64,000 bases of DNA from JBNLBS01 sp050303415 (lineage in GTDB: Bacteria > Pseudomonadota > Gammaproteobacteria > Methylococcales > Methylomonadaceae): assembly GCA_050303415.1 (NCBI GenBank), contig JBNLBS010000008.1, forward strand, positions 1 to 64,000, given 5' to 3'. The notes beneath the pieces are model-generated. The model made no database searches. It was not told where the DNA came from and saw only the letters and a program-made list of their open reading frames with translations. Every line of letters starts with the position of its first letter. Within the stretch, counting starts at the first letter, position 1. Below, one piece after another: positions 1 to 8,056 of the stretch. A program made the translations under genes and the position numbers.

Positions 1-215
1 GGTGATTTAAATTTATCAGATTCTTGCGATGCCTTTTTATCTAGTCAAAGTGTTGCACTTGGAACTTGAATTCACCAAATGAACTTAGCCACCATCCTGG
101 CACGGCCTCTGAAACTACTCCGTGCAATTTATTGGACACGGACATTTCTTCATATAAACGATGGAATTTCTGCACTCATCATTCAAAAGTTTCTTCAAAT
201 ATTTTTTATTTTTAC
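1..215. other. Left-edge stretch without a convincing gene
   Basis: No coding region with family resemblance is seen on either strand. A plus-strand frame at 66-299 runs into the adjacent attC site and has low-complexity, unfamiliar composition. The stretch around 40-150 has the look of an insertion-sequence end (a TTGCACTTGGAACTTGAA-like string), but no transposase frame or paired inverted repeat is visible. It may be debris beyond the end of the cassette array; this is a guess. Confidence 0.25.
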
Positions 216-217
216 CA

Positions 218-301
218 AGCTAACGCCCGCAGCACGCGCGGCTTTGCAGTGAAGGCGAAGCCGCAACGAAAAAGACGTCGCTGTGACTGCGTTTGTTAAG
301 T
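218..301 (-). repeat. attC recombination site of cassette 3
   Basis: Read on the minus strand the site starts with CTTAACAA (R'' type core, 300-293), runs through an imperfect inverted repeat with a GCGGCTTCGCC-type inner hairpin, and ends with GGGCGTTAGC (R' type core, about 229-219). The stop codon of the 296-952 gene lies inside the R'' core, as in integron gene cassettes. This is the third such site in a row, which supports the call. Confidence 0.8.
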
Positions 302-952
302 TTCATCGTTTGGTTCGTTGTTAATTGATTTCAATTTTTTAGCGGTCGAATACCACGACCCACCGGCGATTGATATAAGAATACCGAGGAATCCCAATAC
401 TGTATAAAACATGTTATTAAGATAATTTAATTCACGCTCTACGACATCCTTGTGCACATAGTCATCTATGCTGCCAGAAATCTCCTGATAATCGCGTTGC
501 AACGTTTTTAACTTAACTAAATCCTCAGGGTCAGAGAACATGTATGATTTCAATATTTCAAAGTCTGCTTTGAGCTTTTGCAGAGTCGCAACCTCATCAA
601 CATCAACATCCCCTACAGCAATAGACCTCTCGATTGTTGAAAGTCGGCTTTCAATTGACTGGCTCGATAGAGTTGCTAACTGTTTCTCGAGTACTCCGAT
701 CTGTTTTCTTAGCTCTGGAAGCCGTTCCATTCCAGCCGCTTCAGCGGCAAGAATTCGCTCATATTGTGACATTAAGTTTTTCGCAGGCTCTAATAGCATC
801 ATCGCAATGAGCAATAAAATCATCGGGAAGATTAATTTAGGCAATAAGTTAATCATCTGAAATTGTCTATCTATGAATGCCCTCTTCCGAGAAAGGTACA
901 TATCACGTTCCATTATCTCTCTTTCCCTATCACTCATCATTCTTTCCTGCAT
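296..952 (-). CDS. Cassette 3: two-TM coiled-coil protein of unknown function
   Basis: 218 residues, no family recognised. A charged N-terminus (about residues 1-32) precedes a hydrophobic segment at about 36-56. A long helical, coiled-coil-like region follows, with heptad-like Leu/Ile spacing, at about 60-185. A second hydrophobic segment lies near 183-203 and a short polar tail ends the protein. The layout suggests an inner-membrane protein with a helical loop between two membrane segments. It is the third gene of the cassette array; its stop lies inside the attC at 218-301 and its start about 25 bp after the upstream attC. No promoter of its own is evident, so expression probably depends on upstream cassettes. 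The in-frame Met at residue 5 or 6 is an alternative start. Confidence 0.7.
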   Translation of the reverse strand: MQERMMSDREREIMERDMYLSRKRAFIDRQFQMINLLPKLIFPMILLLIAMMLLEPAKNLMSQYERILAAEAAGMERLPELRKQIGVLEKQLATLSSQSIESRLSTIERSIAVGDVDVDEVATLQKLKADFEILKSYMFSDPEDLVKLKTLQRDYQEISGSIDDYVHKDVVERELNYLNNMFYTVLGFLGILISIAGGSWYSTAKKLKSINNEPNDET

Positions 953-976
953 AAAATCTCCGACTTAGATTTTGAA

Positions 977-1054
977 ACTTAACGTTGCCATAAACGGCGC
1001 GACGTAAGGAGCGTCCGGCGACCGAAGAGAGCGAATTTGATGGCCTTGTTAGCT
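977..1054 (-). repeat. attC recombination site of cassette 2
   Basis: On the minus strand it begins with GCTAACAAGGCC (R''/L'' type, 1053-1042) and ends with AACGTTAAG (R' type, 986-978). Inner arms are partly complementary, and the form GCTAACAAGGC...GCGCCGTTT is typical of gammaproteobacterial chromosomal-integron attC sites. The stop codon of the 1049-2227 gene (1051-1049) is embedded in the R'' core. The length of about 78 bp is within the family range. Confidence 0.85.
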
Positions 1055-2227
1055 TTCAACAATGCCATCCTCGATATATAGATAACCCCAAACATAGTTA
1101 ACGCGATTTCCAGTCTCAGGGTCTTCTTGGTACAGATTTAAATACTGATAACGTTCTGAATGGTCAAATCCTGTTACTATTCTTTCAATTGTATATAAGT
1201 AACCTTCTTGTACGACATGAATAATTGGTGAGGATCTAGATGGTTTTTCATAGATATTTTTACCAATATATACAGGGGGTGCGGGAAATGCCTTATCCCG
1301 ACTAGGCCATTTTCTATTAGCATTAAACGTTTGTTCCTTAATAAGGAAATTTATTATTACATCCATGCAATAATTAAAGTTCTCGTTTGTAGCCTCATTT
1401 GCAGGATATGTGAAATCATAATCTACATGCCATGCGCCCTTTTCAGTCTGCACGACATCAGGAGTAAGCCTCCTCAAGTTATCTATCTCATTCGTGCTTA
1501 AGCCCCACTCAATACAATCTATTTTTAATTGTTCATGATTGACTTGAACATAGTCAGAAGGTTTTTTGACATTTTCATTTATCCATTGGGCATTTCTTGT
1601 CCAGTGATATGCTTTTTGACCTCCCATCCCGAAAAAAGATAACAGGCCTTTAGGTTGATTATTTGGATCTCTCCAGTCGTAGACACAATAATCTTTCTCA
1701 TACGCTATATAAAACGCTTTTCTTATTTCAATTAAAGCTTCAAGGTAATTTTCTTGGTCTGAATATTGGATTGCTTGAACTAAATGCTCTTTTGCGGGGC
1801 AGTCGTGAACAAGGTCAACGAGAAATATTTGGCTTAAAGTTTTACCGACGACATGCACCAAAGCTTTGTCGATAAATTGATTCGCAGTTTTCAAATAATT
1901 CACAACAGAGGCAGGTTCAGCTAATTGACCATAATGCTTTGAAATTACCCGCTGCTTATTCATCGCCTTAAGTGTGCCTGACTTATAAATAGGAACACTT
2001 TGTTTTTTTAGCTCCCCAATTAATTCGTCGAAAGATTTAGATTCAAGGTTGCGCTGCTCCTCATTATCTAATTCGTCCAAGATACCAAGCACAATTAGCT
2101 CAACGCTATCCTGTAATAGAATTAAACCAGCCGTACATGAGTGTTTATCTCCTACAGAAATAAGTGATTTGGCTTCACTAAAAATCGATTTTGCAGTTAA
2201 CAGTGTATTTGTTGTTGATTGTTTCAC
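1049..2227 (-). CDS. Cassette 2: HEPN-like protein with C-terminal SH3-like domain
   Basis: 392 residues. The N-terminal 130 residues are helical. They contain a segment rich in Ala/Leu (LILLQDSVELIVLGILDEL, about 35-53), then R93-x4-H98 followed by YG. That RxxxxH pattern before a final helix resembles HEPN domains, many of which are RNases in toxin or antiviral systems. A middle region (about 150-310) is unrecognised. The last 70 residues, from about 322, look like a bacterial SH3 fold (VYIGKNIYEKPS ... GYLYIEDG). No signal peptide is seen, so it is probably cytosolic. It lies between two attC sites and is a mobile cassette gene. HEPN and SH3 assignments rest on pattern only; an RNase or defence role is inference. 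Confidence 0.7.
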   Translation of the reverse strand: MKQSTTNTLLTAKSIFSEAKSLISVGDKHSCTAGLILLQDSVELIVLGILDELDNEEQRNLESKSFDELIGELKKQSVPIYKSGTLKAMNKQRVISKHYGQLAEPASVVNYLKTANQFIDKALVHVVGKTLSQIFLVDLVHDCPAKEHLVQAIQYSDQENYLEALIEIRKAFYIAYEKDYCVYDWRDPNNQPKGLLSFFGMGGQKAYHWTRNAQWINENVKKPSDYVQVNHEQLKIDCIEWGLSTNEIDNLRRLTPDVVQTEKGAWHVDYDFTYPANEATNENFNYCMDVIINFLIKEQTFNANRKWPSRDKAFPAPPVYIGKNIYEKPSRSSPIIHVVQEGYLYTIERIVTGFDHSERYQYLNLYQEDPETGNRVNYVWGYLYIEDGIVES

Positions 2228-2243
2228 TATGATTTCTTTATAA

Positions 2244-2313
2244 AGCTAACGCCCAGCTCACCCGACGAAAACCGCGTAGCGGTTTTTGGTCGGGTGGAGC
2301 GACATGTTATGCC
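2244..2313 (-). repeat. attC recombination site of cassette 1
   Basis: Minus strand: GGCATAACATGTCG (R'' side, 2313-2300), a near-perfect stem CACCCGAC / GTCGGGTG enclosing AAAACCGC / GCGGTTTT around a TACG-like loop, then GGGCGTTAGC (R' side, 2254-2245). The stop of the 2307-2729 gene lies within the R'' core. Of the three sites this has the most regular palindrome, so it is the clearest attC. Confidence 0.85.
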
Positions 2314-2729
2314 AGTTGTTGTTTGAGCTCATTGATTTTTGCACATGCATTTTCAAACAAATTAAAAACATCAACTTCCTCACCGTTCTCGATTCTTTTT
2401 GAAATGGAAGTAAGTGGAAATGTAATTATTGATGTCCCTTCCGCTATGAGCGCTGGATCACGACCATACTCGTCTTCAACAGCGACCCATTTTAAGCCTA
2501 ACCTTTGTGCTAGTGCATCACCGAATGTGATCCCCAAGCATTGAAGTTTTACAGTTTCGTTTGGCTCGATCCATTTGTTCTTGAGTATGGTGTCCAGAAG
2601 CACGAGCTTCCCATCAAGGGTTTGGTATTTTTCTTCGGATTCAGGTGGATAGTGCTCCCGAACCCATTTTCTTTGAGCCTCAACCCGAGCGATGTCCTCT
2701 GACGATAACTCTTCTACTTTTTGTTCCAT
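2307..2729 (-). CDS. Cassette 1: DUF3806-type protein
   Basis: 140 residues with no signal peptide. The central part (about 62-115) contains GITFGDALAQRLGLKWVAV followed by EDEYGRDPAL and FPLTSISKR. That order (FGD, W, EDEYGR, FP, ISKR) matches my recollection of the DUF3806 family, whose biochemical function is unknown. It is the first recognisable gene of the cassette array. The likely cassette boundary is a GTTATGC at 2754-2748, about 20 bp upstream of the ATG. The short leader and the stop embedded in attC are typical of cassette genes. Whether it is expressed from an upstream promoter cannot be told from here. Confidence 0.75.
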   Translation of the reverse strand: MEQKVEELSSEDIARVEAQRKWVREHYPPESEEKYQTLDGKLVLLDTILKNKWIEPNETVKLQCLGITFGDALAQRLGLKWVAVEDEYGRDPALIAEGTSIITFPLTSISKRIENGEEVDVFNLFENACAKINELKQQLA

Positions 2730-3074
2730 TTCAGTTCCGACTATTGGGCATAACTATTTATTCACAAGTCGGATCGCCCTGTTATCCTGTTATTACCCGG
2801 ATTTTCTGGCGATTCCACTTACCTTTTTTATTTACAGGTCGCTTTGACCTGTTAAGTTGCTATTAACCGGAAAACCTGTCAAATTTCCCTGTACTTTTTT
2901 ACTGAGTCTAGTTACTAGCTATTGTTACGTCAATGAAAAGATCCAATAAATCAATGGGCAACTACAATGAATTGGTCCTACACTATCAACAGTTCAACAA
3001 CCAATATTGCACAAGGAAGGGCAACCGGCCGGTTGCCGCTACATTTGATTTAACAACTTACTGTTAGCCGCAAA
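2730..3074. repeat. Cassette-array boundary with imperfect direct repeats
   Basis: Noncoding. A GTTATGC-like recombination core lies at 2754-2748 on the minus strand. Two related segments, 2770-2809 and 2836-2880, share GGTCGC/GGATCGC, CCTGTTA, TTA-CCGGA and a final CCTGTC/TTCTGG in the same order, so this is a diverged direct repeat of about 40 bp. It sits where an attI or a further attC would be expected. No integrase gene follows; uup begins at 3075. The rest (2881-3015) shows no clear feature. Confidence 0.4.
3020..3037. repeat. 18-bp GC-rich perfect palindrome downstream of uup
   Basis: GGCAACCGGCCGGTTGCC is self-complementary over 18 bases and lies about 40 bp past the uup stop on the minus strand. 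It could end or stabilise the uup transcript, but it has no T tract and no loop, so it is not a standard intrinsic terminator. It could equally be a protein-binding site. Confidence 0.4.
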
Positions 3075-4982
3075 CTAACCTGTCATTTCCGCCTGCATGG
3101 CTTCCAGTTCGTCCCAACGCTGGTAGGCTTGTTCCAGCTGTTGTTCGGTTTGTTGGAGCTGGGCTAAGGTATTTTCAGTTTCTTCCGCCGGTTTTTTATA
3201 AAAGTCGGGCTGATTGATCTGCTGTAACAACAGGCTTTGCTGGTTTTCCAGCTGGTCAATTTTGTCCGGCAACGTGTTCAGTTCTTTTTGTTCTTTATAG
3301 CTGAGCTTCTTTTTTGGTTTGGCCGGCTTGGCTTTCTTGTCTGTTTTTTCCGTGCCCGATGACTTTTCAACCGCTTTAGTTGATTTTTTATCGCCGTAAT
3401 GCGCCAGCCAATCGCTGTAGCCGCCGACATATTCATTAATGACTCCGTCGCCTTCAAACACCAGTACGCTGGTCACTACATTATCCAGGAAGGCCCGGTC
3501 ATGACTGACCAATAATACAGTGCCTTCAAAGTCAACCAGTCGGGCTTCCAACAGTTCCAGGGTTTCCAAGTCCAGGTCATTGGTCGGTTCATCCATAATG
3601 ATCAGGTTGGCTGGGCGGGTAAATAAACGCGCCAGCAATAAGCGGTTTTTTTCACCGCCCGACAGGCTTTTAACCGGTGATCTGGCCCTAGCCGGGGCAA
3701 ACAGGAAATCCGCCAAATAGGACATTACATGACGCTTGTTGCCACCAATTTCGACAAATTCATTGCCGTCGGCAATGCTGTCGGCAACTGAAATCTCCGG
3801 GTCCAGTTGTTCCCTTAACTGGTCAAAATAAGCGACTTCCAGTTTGGTGCCCTGCTCCACTTTACCGCTTTGCGGCTCCAGCTGTTTCAGCATCAGTTTT
3901 AACAGGGTGGATTTACCGGCGCCATTGGGGCCGATCAGACCAATTTTGTCGCCGCGCTGGACCAGGGTGGAGAATTTTTTCACCACGGTTTTGTTATCAA
4001 AACTTAGACTGACATCGGTCAGTTCAATAACCTTTTTGCCTGATGCTTCAGCCTTTTCCACAGAAATTTGAGCACTGCCCTGGACATTGCGCCTTTGGGC
4101 ACGTTCTTTCCGAAGCGCCTGTAGAGCCCGAACCCGGCCTTCATTACGCGTACGTCTTGCTTTAATACCCTGGCGGATCCATACTTCCTCTTCCGCCAGT
4201 TTCTTATCGAATTCCGCATTTTGTCTTGCCTCTTCTTCCAATGCTGCGGCCTTACGGCGCAAAAAATCCTGATAGTTGCCCGGCCAGGACACTAAGTTTC
4301 CCCTGTCCAGATCGACAATTCGGGTTGCCAGTTTTTGCAGAAAGGCCCGGTCATGGGTAATAAACAAGACTGCGCCTTTGAAGTCCAGAACCTGCTCTTC
4401 CAGCCAGGTGATGCTTTCCAGGTCAAGATGGTTGGTCGGCTCATCCAGCAATAATACTTCCGGTTCTATAACCAAGGCTCTTGCTAGAGCCACGCGTCTT
4501 TTCCAGCCACCCGACAAACTATCTACCGACACGTCCCCCGGCAAATCCAATCGACTTAATATGCTTTCCACCCGTTGTTGAAAATGCCAGCCGTTGTGGG
4601 TTTCCAGTTTGTGCTGTAAATCACCAAATTCCTGCATGGCTTTATCATCACTGGCATCCAGTGTCATCGACAGGGTGTGATAACGATTAATCCAGTGCCC
4701 TAATTCGCCCAAGCCACTGGCTACAGCATCATAAATGGTGGCATTGGCAGGCAGATCCGGCGCCTGTTCCAGCCAGGCCAGCTTTAATTCCGGCTGACGC
4801 CAGACTTCACCGTTATCGGGCGGTATATCACCGGCAATGATCTTCATCAGCGTTGATTTACCTTCACCATTACGGCCAAGCAATCCTACCCGCTCGCCGG
4901 CATCCAGTTGAAAGTCGGCATCCTTCAACAAGGCATGTGTGCCATAGGCCATGGAAATTTTATTTAAACGTATTAAAGGCAT
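3075..4982 (-). CDS. uup: ABC-F ATPase Uup
   Basis: 635 residues, the usual length for Uup. Two ABC cassettes are seen: Walker A GRNGEGKST (about residue 37) with signature LSGGWKRR and LLLDEPTNHLD, then Walker A GPNGAGKST (about 353) with LSGGEKNR and IMDEPTNDLD. A charged linker full of Arg/Glu lies between them, as in ABC-F proteins. The last 80 residues form a Lys-rich then coiled-coil tail (PAKPKKKLSYKEQKEL onward), which separates Uup from EttA. There are no membrane segments. Uup acts on ribosomes or branched DNA; deletion of E. coli uup raises precise excision of transposons. It starts 1 bp after the cinA-like stop, so the two are probably co-transcribed. Confidence 0.92.
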   Translation of the reverse strand: MPLIRLNKISMAYGTHALLKDADFQLDAGERVGLLGRNGEGKSTLMKIIAGDIPPDNGEVWRQPELKLAWLEQAPDLPANATIYDAVASGLGELGHWINRYHTLSMTLDASDDKAMQEFGDLQHKLETHNGWHFQQRVESILSRLDLPGDVSVDSLSGGWKRRVALARALVIEPEVLLLDEPTNHLDLESITWLEEQVLDFKGAVLFITHDRAFLQKLATRIVDLDRGNLVSWPGNYQDFLRRKAAALEEEARQNAEFDKKLAEEEVWIRQGIKARRTRNEGRVRALQALRKERAQRRNVQGSAQISVEKAEASGKKVIELTDVSLSFDNKTVVKKFSTLVQRGDKIGLIGPNGAGKSTLLKLMLKQLEPQSGKVEQGTKLEVAYFDQLREQLDPEISVADSIADGNEFVEIGGNKRHVMSYLADFLFAPARARSPVKSLSGGEKNRLLLARLFTRPANLIIMDEPTNDLDLETLELLEARLVDFEGTVLLVSHDRAFLDNVVTSVLVFEGDGVINEYVGGYSDWLAHYGDKKSTKAVEKSSGTEKTDKKAKPAKPKKKLSYKEQKELNTLPDKIDQLENQQSLLLQQINQPDFYKKPAEETENTLAQLQQTEQQLEQAYQRWDELEAMQAEMTG

Positions 4983-4983
4983 A

Positions 4984-6207
4984 TTAATGTTTATGTTGTA
5001 AAAATCGTCTTAAATGATCCAGTGCCAAAATGGCCGACTGGTTTTGCTTGCGGGTCATAGGCCCGGCTATTGTTCGTGTGTTGAAACTGAAACCATCTGC
5101 TGTCAGCAGGCCGGTATACAACGTAATCATTTTATCTTCATCTTTAAGCGCCGACTCACCGCCATTATAGAGTTGCAATAGGACCATATCGGTCTGCTCC
5201 CTTGATTTTAAGGCTTTAGCGATGGTTTGCAGGCACATCTCATAATCAGAACTATGAGTTGAGATGTTCAATTGTCTACTGAGTTCAGCCATTGTTTGAC
5301 AGCATAGCGATGTTTTAAGCCATATTCTGGTCAGGCATTTGGCGGCCAACATGCCATGACTGACAGTTTCCAATACTGTTAAGGTTAATTTCTGCTGCCG
5401 CATCAATTGATCAATTACGGACACCAAATCTGTTGCAGATGAACTACCGTCATCCACGGCAAAAACATAATCACCCAGCAATTGCCTGACCTGGTCAAGC
5501 AGAATGGTTTTATGCGCCGGGTGATATTCTGCCGGAAAGAGCAACTTGGTTTGCACTTCCTCAGGGTTGGCACGAAAGCCAAGCTGAACATTATCCGGCA
5601 GCTTTAATGGCTGTAGTCTTTGTTGAATATCAGACTCTCCGATTCCGACCGTCTTAAAGGTTATTAATTGCGCGGCTTTAACCGGATAGCGTTGAGCCAA
5701 TTGCGGTTGTACTACGTGCAAAAACATTTCCCGCATCTCGTACGGTACGCCGGGCATAAAATAAAACCGGCAACCTTGATAATTGACGCTAAAGCCGGGA
5801 GCGGTGCCCCAGGCATTATCAAGTCGTTGGGAGTCGGCGGGCAACATTGCCTGTTTGCGATTTACATCCGCCATAGGCCGGTTTCTGGCGGCAAAATACG
5901 ATTCGATCTGTTGCAAGGCAATATTATCCTGCTGCAAAGGTAAATCAAATGCCTGAGCAACAGCCTGTGCAGTCAAATCATCCACCGTGGGACCTAAACC
6001 GCCGGTACATAAACAACAATTCGCCCGGCCGGCAATTTCTTCCAATAAGGACATCATCTCTGTCAGGTCATCGCCTACCGCACTATGCCTGACCACCTTA
6101 AAGCCCATATGTACACACTGATCGGATAACCAGGCGGCATTACTGTCCACTACCTGACCGCTAATCACCTCATCACCCTGAGAAAAAATCTCGATCTTGA
6201 CGGTCAT
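4984..6207 (-). CDS. CinA-family protein with degenerate deamidase domain
   Basis: 407 residues from the ATG at 6207, chosen because it overlaps the upstream AEC stop as ATGA. The N-terminal 170 residues are a MoCF-type nucleotide-binding domain: EIFSQGDEVISGQVVDSN, then CTGGLGPTVDD and MPGVPYEM. A KH-like middle region follows. The C-terminal part aligns with the NMN deamidase (PncC) domain, but the catalytic ESCTGG motif reads ETVSHG, and the usual glycine-rich follow-up is replaced by a Cys/Leu-rich stretch. Intact CinA makes nicotinate mononucleotide from NMN and has ADP-ribose pyrophosphatase activity in the N-terminal part. Here only the N-terminal activity looks possible. It lies between an AEC transporter and uup. 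Confidence 0.8.
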   Translation of the reverse strand: MTVKIEIFSQGDEVISGQVVDSNAAWLSDQCVHMGFKVVRHSAVGDDLTEMMSLLEEIAGRANCCLCTGGLGPTVDDLTAQAVAQAFDLPLQQDNIALQQIESYFAARNRPMADVNRKQAMLPADSQRLDNAWGTAPGFSVNYQGCRFYFMPGVPYEMREMFLHVVQPQLAQRYPVKAAQLITFKTVGIGESDIQQRLQPLKLPDNVQLGFRANPEEVQTKLLFPAEYHPAHKTILLDQVRQLLGDYVFAVDDGSSSATDLVSVIDQLMRQQKLTLTVLETVSHGMLAAKCLTRIWLKTSLCCQTMAELSRQLNISTHSSDYEMCLQTIAKALKSREQTDMVLLQLYNGGESALKDEDKMITLYTGLLTADGFSFNTRTIAGPMTRKQNQSAILALDHLRRFLQHKH

Positions 6208-7193
6208 TGTAAAACCTCGTACCAAAGCGGTAATACCACAATGCTTAGCGCGGTAGAAATGGTAACAGCCATCGCATATAAAGAGCTGTCCAGTTTGTAA
6301 CGATCACAAAAGACTATACCCAATACCATGCAGGGCATGGCCATTTCCAGCACCGCCGCCGCTTTATTGTCTGCTTCAAGGGTTAAATAGCCGGTCAGCC
6401 ATAAGGCGAACAACGGCATTAACCACATTTTAATCAGTAACACCGGTGCAATATATGGAATATGCTTTATCGACACCCCACGCCAGCTTAATGCCAGCCC
6501 CAATGAAAACAGCATCAACGGTACTACCGCATTGGATAAAATCTGTAATACACCCAATAACCATTGAGGCTGTGGAACATGATTAAGATTCAGCATAACA
6601 GCCACAAACGCCGCCCAAAACGGGGGGGCATTCAGGTAAGTAAAAATGGTTTTATGTCCGGGACTGCCATCTTTACCATAGTACCGGGCCAGCATAATCC
6701 CCACGGTAAATAACAAAGGCCCGGTAGCGAATAAGTCCAGTTGAATAGCGACCGAACGCGCCCACTTGCCAAATACCTGTTCCAGTACCGGCAAGCCCAG
6801 ATAAGTAACATTGGCAAATGAGGTGGCCAGTATCAACGCACCCATTTTCGGTTTATCGAATTTTAATACCACACCCAGTAACCAGATACAGAACATGCTG
6901 AAAAACACACTGCTCACCCCCAGAAAGGTGTATTGCAGGGAGTGCAGCCCGATCTCCGCCTGCCATAACACTTCCAGCACCATGGCGGGCAAAAACAAAT
7001 AGTACACGACGGTTGTTAATACCTGGCGTGTCTGCTCGGCATGCAAACCCGCCGGTTTCTGCCAGCGCCAGACGGCGCCACAGGCAATCAGGACGAACAT
7101 TTGTATTAACGTGGCAATCATATTCGGCAAATTATTAGCTGGATCGGGTATTTTAGCATTCACCATTAAAAAGAGTTCCGGTAATATACGCAT
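6204..7193 (-). CDS. AEC (auxin efflux carrier) family transporter
   Basis: 329 residues, highly hydrophobic, with about ten predicted membrane segments spread from residue 25 to the end. The first half contains LATSFANVTYLGLPVLEQVFG and the second AMAVTISTALSIVVLPLW, the pattern of AEC/PIN-like permeases in which a polar break (N-x-x-x-G-P/L-P) interrupts a helix. Bacterial members move small carboxylates such as malate or malonate; the substrate here is unknown. The start could also be Met10 or Met25, since the first 24 residues are not membrane-like. The stop overlaps the cinA-like start, so the two are translationally coupled. Divergent from pyrF. Confidence 0.82.
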   Translation of the reverse strand: MRILPELFLMVNAKIPDPANNLPNMIATLIQMFVLIACGAVWRWQKPAGLHAEQTRQVLTTVVYYLFLPAMVLEVLWQAEIGLHSLQYTFLGVSSVFFSMFCIWLLGVVLKFDKPKMGALILATSFANVTYLGLPVLEQVFGKWARSVAIQLDLFATGPLLFTVGIMLARYYGKDGSPGHKTIFTYLNAPPFWAAFVAVMLNLNHVPQPQWLLGVLQILSNAVVPLMLFSLGLALSWRGVSIKHIPYIAPVLLIKMWLMPLFALWLTGYLTLEADNKAAAVLEMAMPCMVLGIVFCDRYKLDSSLYAMAVTISTALSIVVLPLWYEVLQ

Positions 7194-7248
7194 TTAAACG
7201 TTAACTTTGGTTGCCTGTCGGCCGCCTCCAATTTTTTGAAGCTGAACT

Positions 7249-7959
7249 ATGCATATTTCTACAAAACCCATTCCTGTCCGCGAACGTCTGATAATGGCAC
7301 TGGATGTACCCAGCATACCTGAGGCGCAAGCACTGGTTGAAGAACTGGGTGACTCGGTTATTTTTTATAAAGTCGGCATGGAACTTTTTATGTCGGGTGA
7401 TTATTTCGGCTTTATTGAGTGGCTTAAACAACGTGATAAAAAAGTCTTTGTTGATTTAAAGTTTTTTGATATTCCCGCCACTGTCGGTCGAGCCATTAAA
7501 GCGTTAAGTAACAAAGGGGTTGATCTTGCCACCATTCACGGCAATGATTCGATTATGAAAGCCGCCGCTGAGAACAAGGGTGAGCTAAAAGTGCTGGCTG
7601 TGACTGCTTTAACCAGTCTTGATCGTGGTGACCTGGATGATCTGGGTTTTAAATGTGATATTAAGGAACTGGTATTATCCCGTGCCAAACGAGCCCTGGA
7701 AATAGGTTGTGACGGCATTGTTTCTTCCGGACTTGAAGTACCCATGATTCGGGAAAATATCGGCGACAAATTACTGGCAATAACACCTGGTATTCGCCCC
7801 GTCGATAATGACGAAGGCGATCAAAAACGTGTGGTAAATGTGGAACAGGCTTTCCAGAATGGTGCAGACTATATTGTTGTTGGCCGTCCGATTCGTGATG
7901 CTGAAGACAGAAAGGCTATGGCGGAAAAAATTCAGCAACAGATAGCCAGTCAGTTCTGA
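7249..7959 (+). CDS. pyrF: Orotidine 5'-phosphate decarboxylase
   Basis: 236 residues, normal length. The active-site motif DLKFFDIPATV (around residue 68) carries the Asp-Lys-Asp array of OMP decarboxylase. The phosphate-binding end has TPGIRP and VVGRPIRDA. The enzyme converts OMP to UMP, the last step of de novo pyrimidine synthesis, in the cytosol. It is single-copy here, transcribed divergently from the AEC transporter with 55 bp between starts, and convergent with the TonB receptor. The ribosome-binding site is weak (GAAG about 7 bases before the ATG). Confidence 0.95.
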   Translation: MHISTKPIPVRERLIMALDVPSIPEAQALVEELGDSVIFYKVGMELFMSGDYFGFIEWLKQRDKKVFVDLKFFDIPATVGRAIKALSNKGVDLATIHGNDSIMKAAAENKGELKVLAVTALTSLDRGDLDDLGFKCDIKELVLSRAKRALEIGCDGIVSSGLEVPMIRENIGDKLLAITPGIRPVDNDEGDQKRVVNVEQAFQNGADYIVVGRPIRDAEDRKAMAEKIQQQIASQF

Positions 7960-7984
7960 CCCATACTTCAACTGCCAATAAAAA

Positions 7985-8015
7985 ACCCGGGGATAAAATA
8001 GGGGGGGCCCCGGGT
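7985..8015 (-). terminator. Intrinsic terminator of the TonB receptor gene
   Basis: Perfect 8-bp stem ACCCGGGG (7985-7992) with CCCCGGGT (8008-8015) around a 15-base loop. On the minus strand the stem is followed by a run of T residues (the plus-strand A run at 7980-7985), giving a standard terminator about 90 bp past the receptor stop. On the plus strand no T run follows, so pyrF would not be stopped efficiently by it. Confidence 0.75.
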
Positions 8016-8056
8016 AAAAAATCGGCCTTTTACAGCCGGATTATGGTAACGGATGC

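Noticed and set aside
66..299. Plus-strand frame of 77 residues at the left edge
   Set aside because: It covers the attC site and has no recognisable domain or ribosome-binding site; the frame runs through a palindrome.
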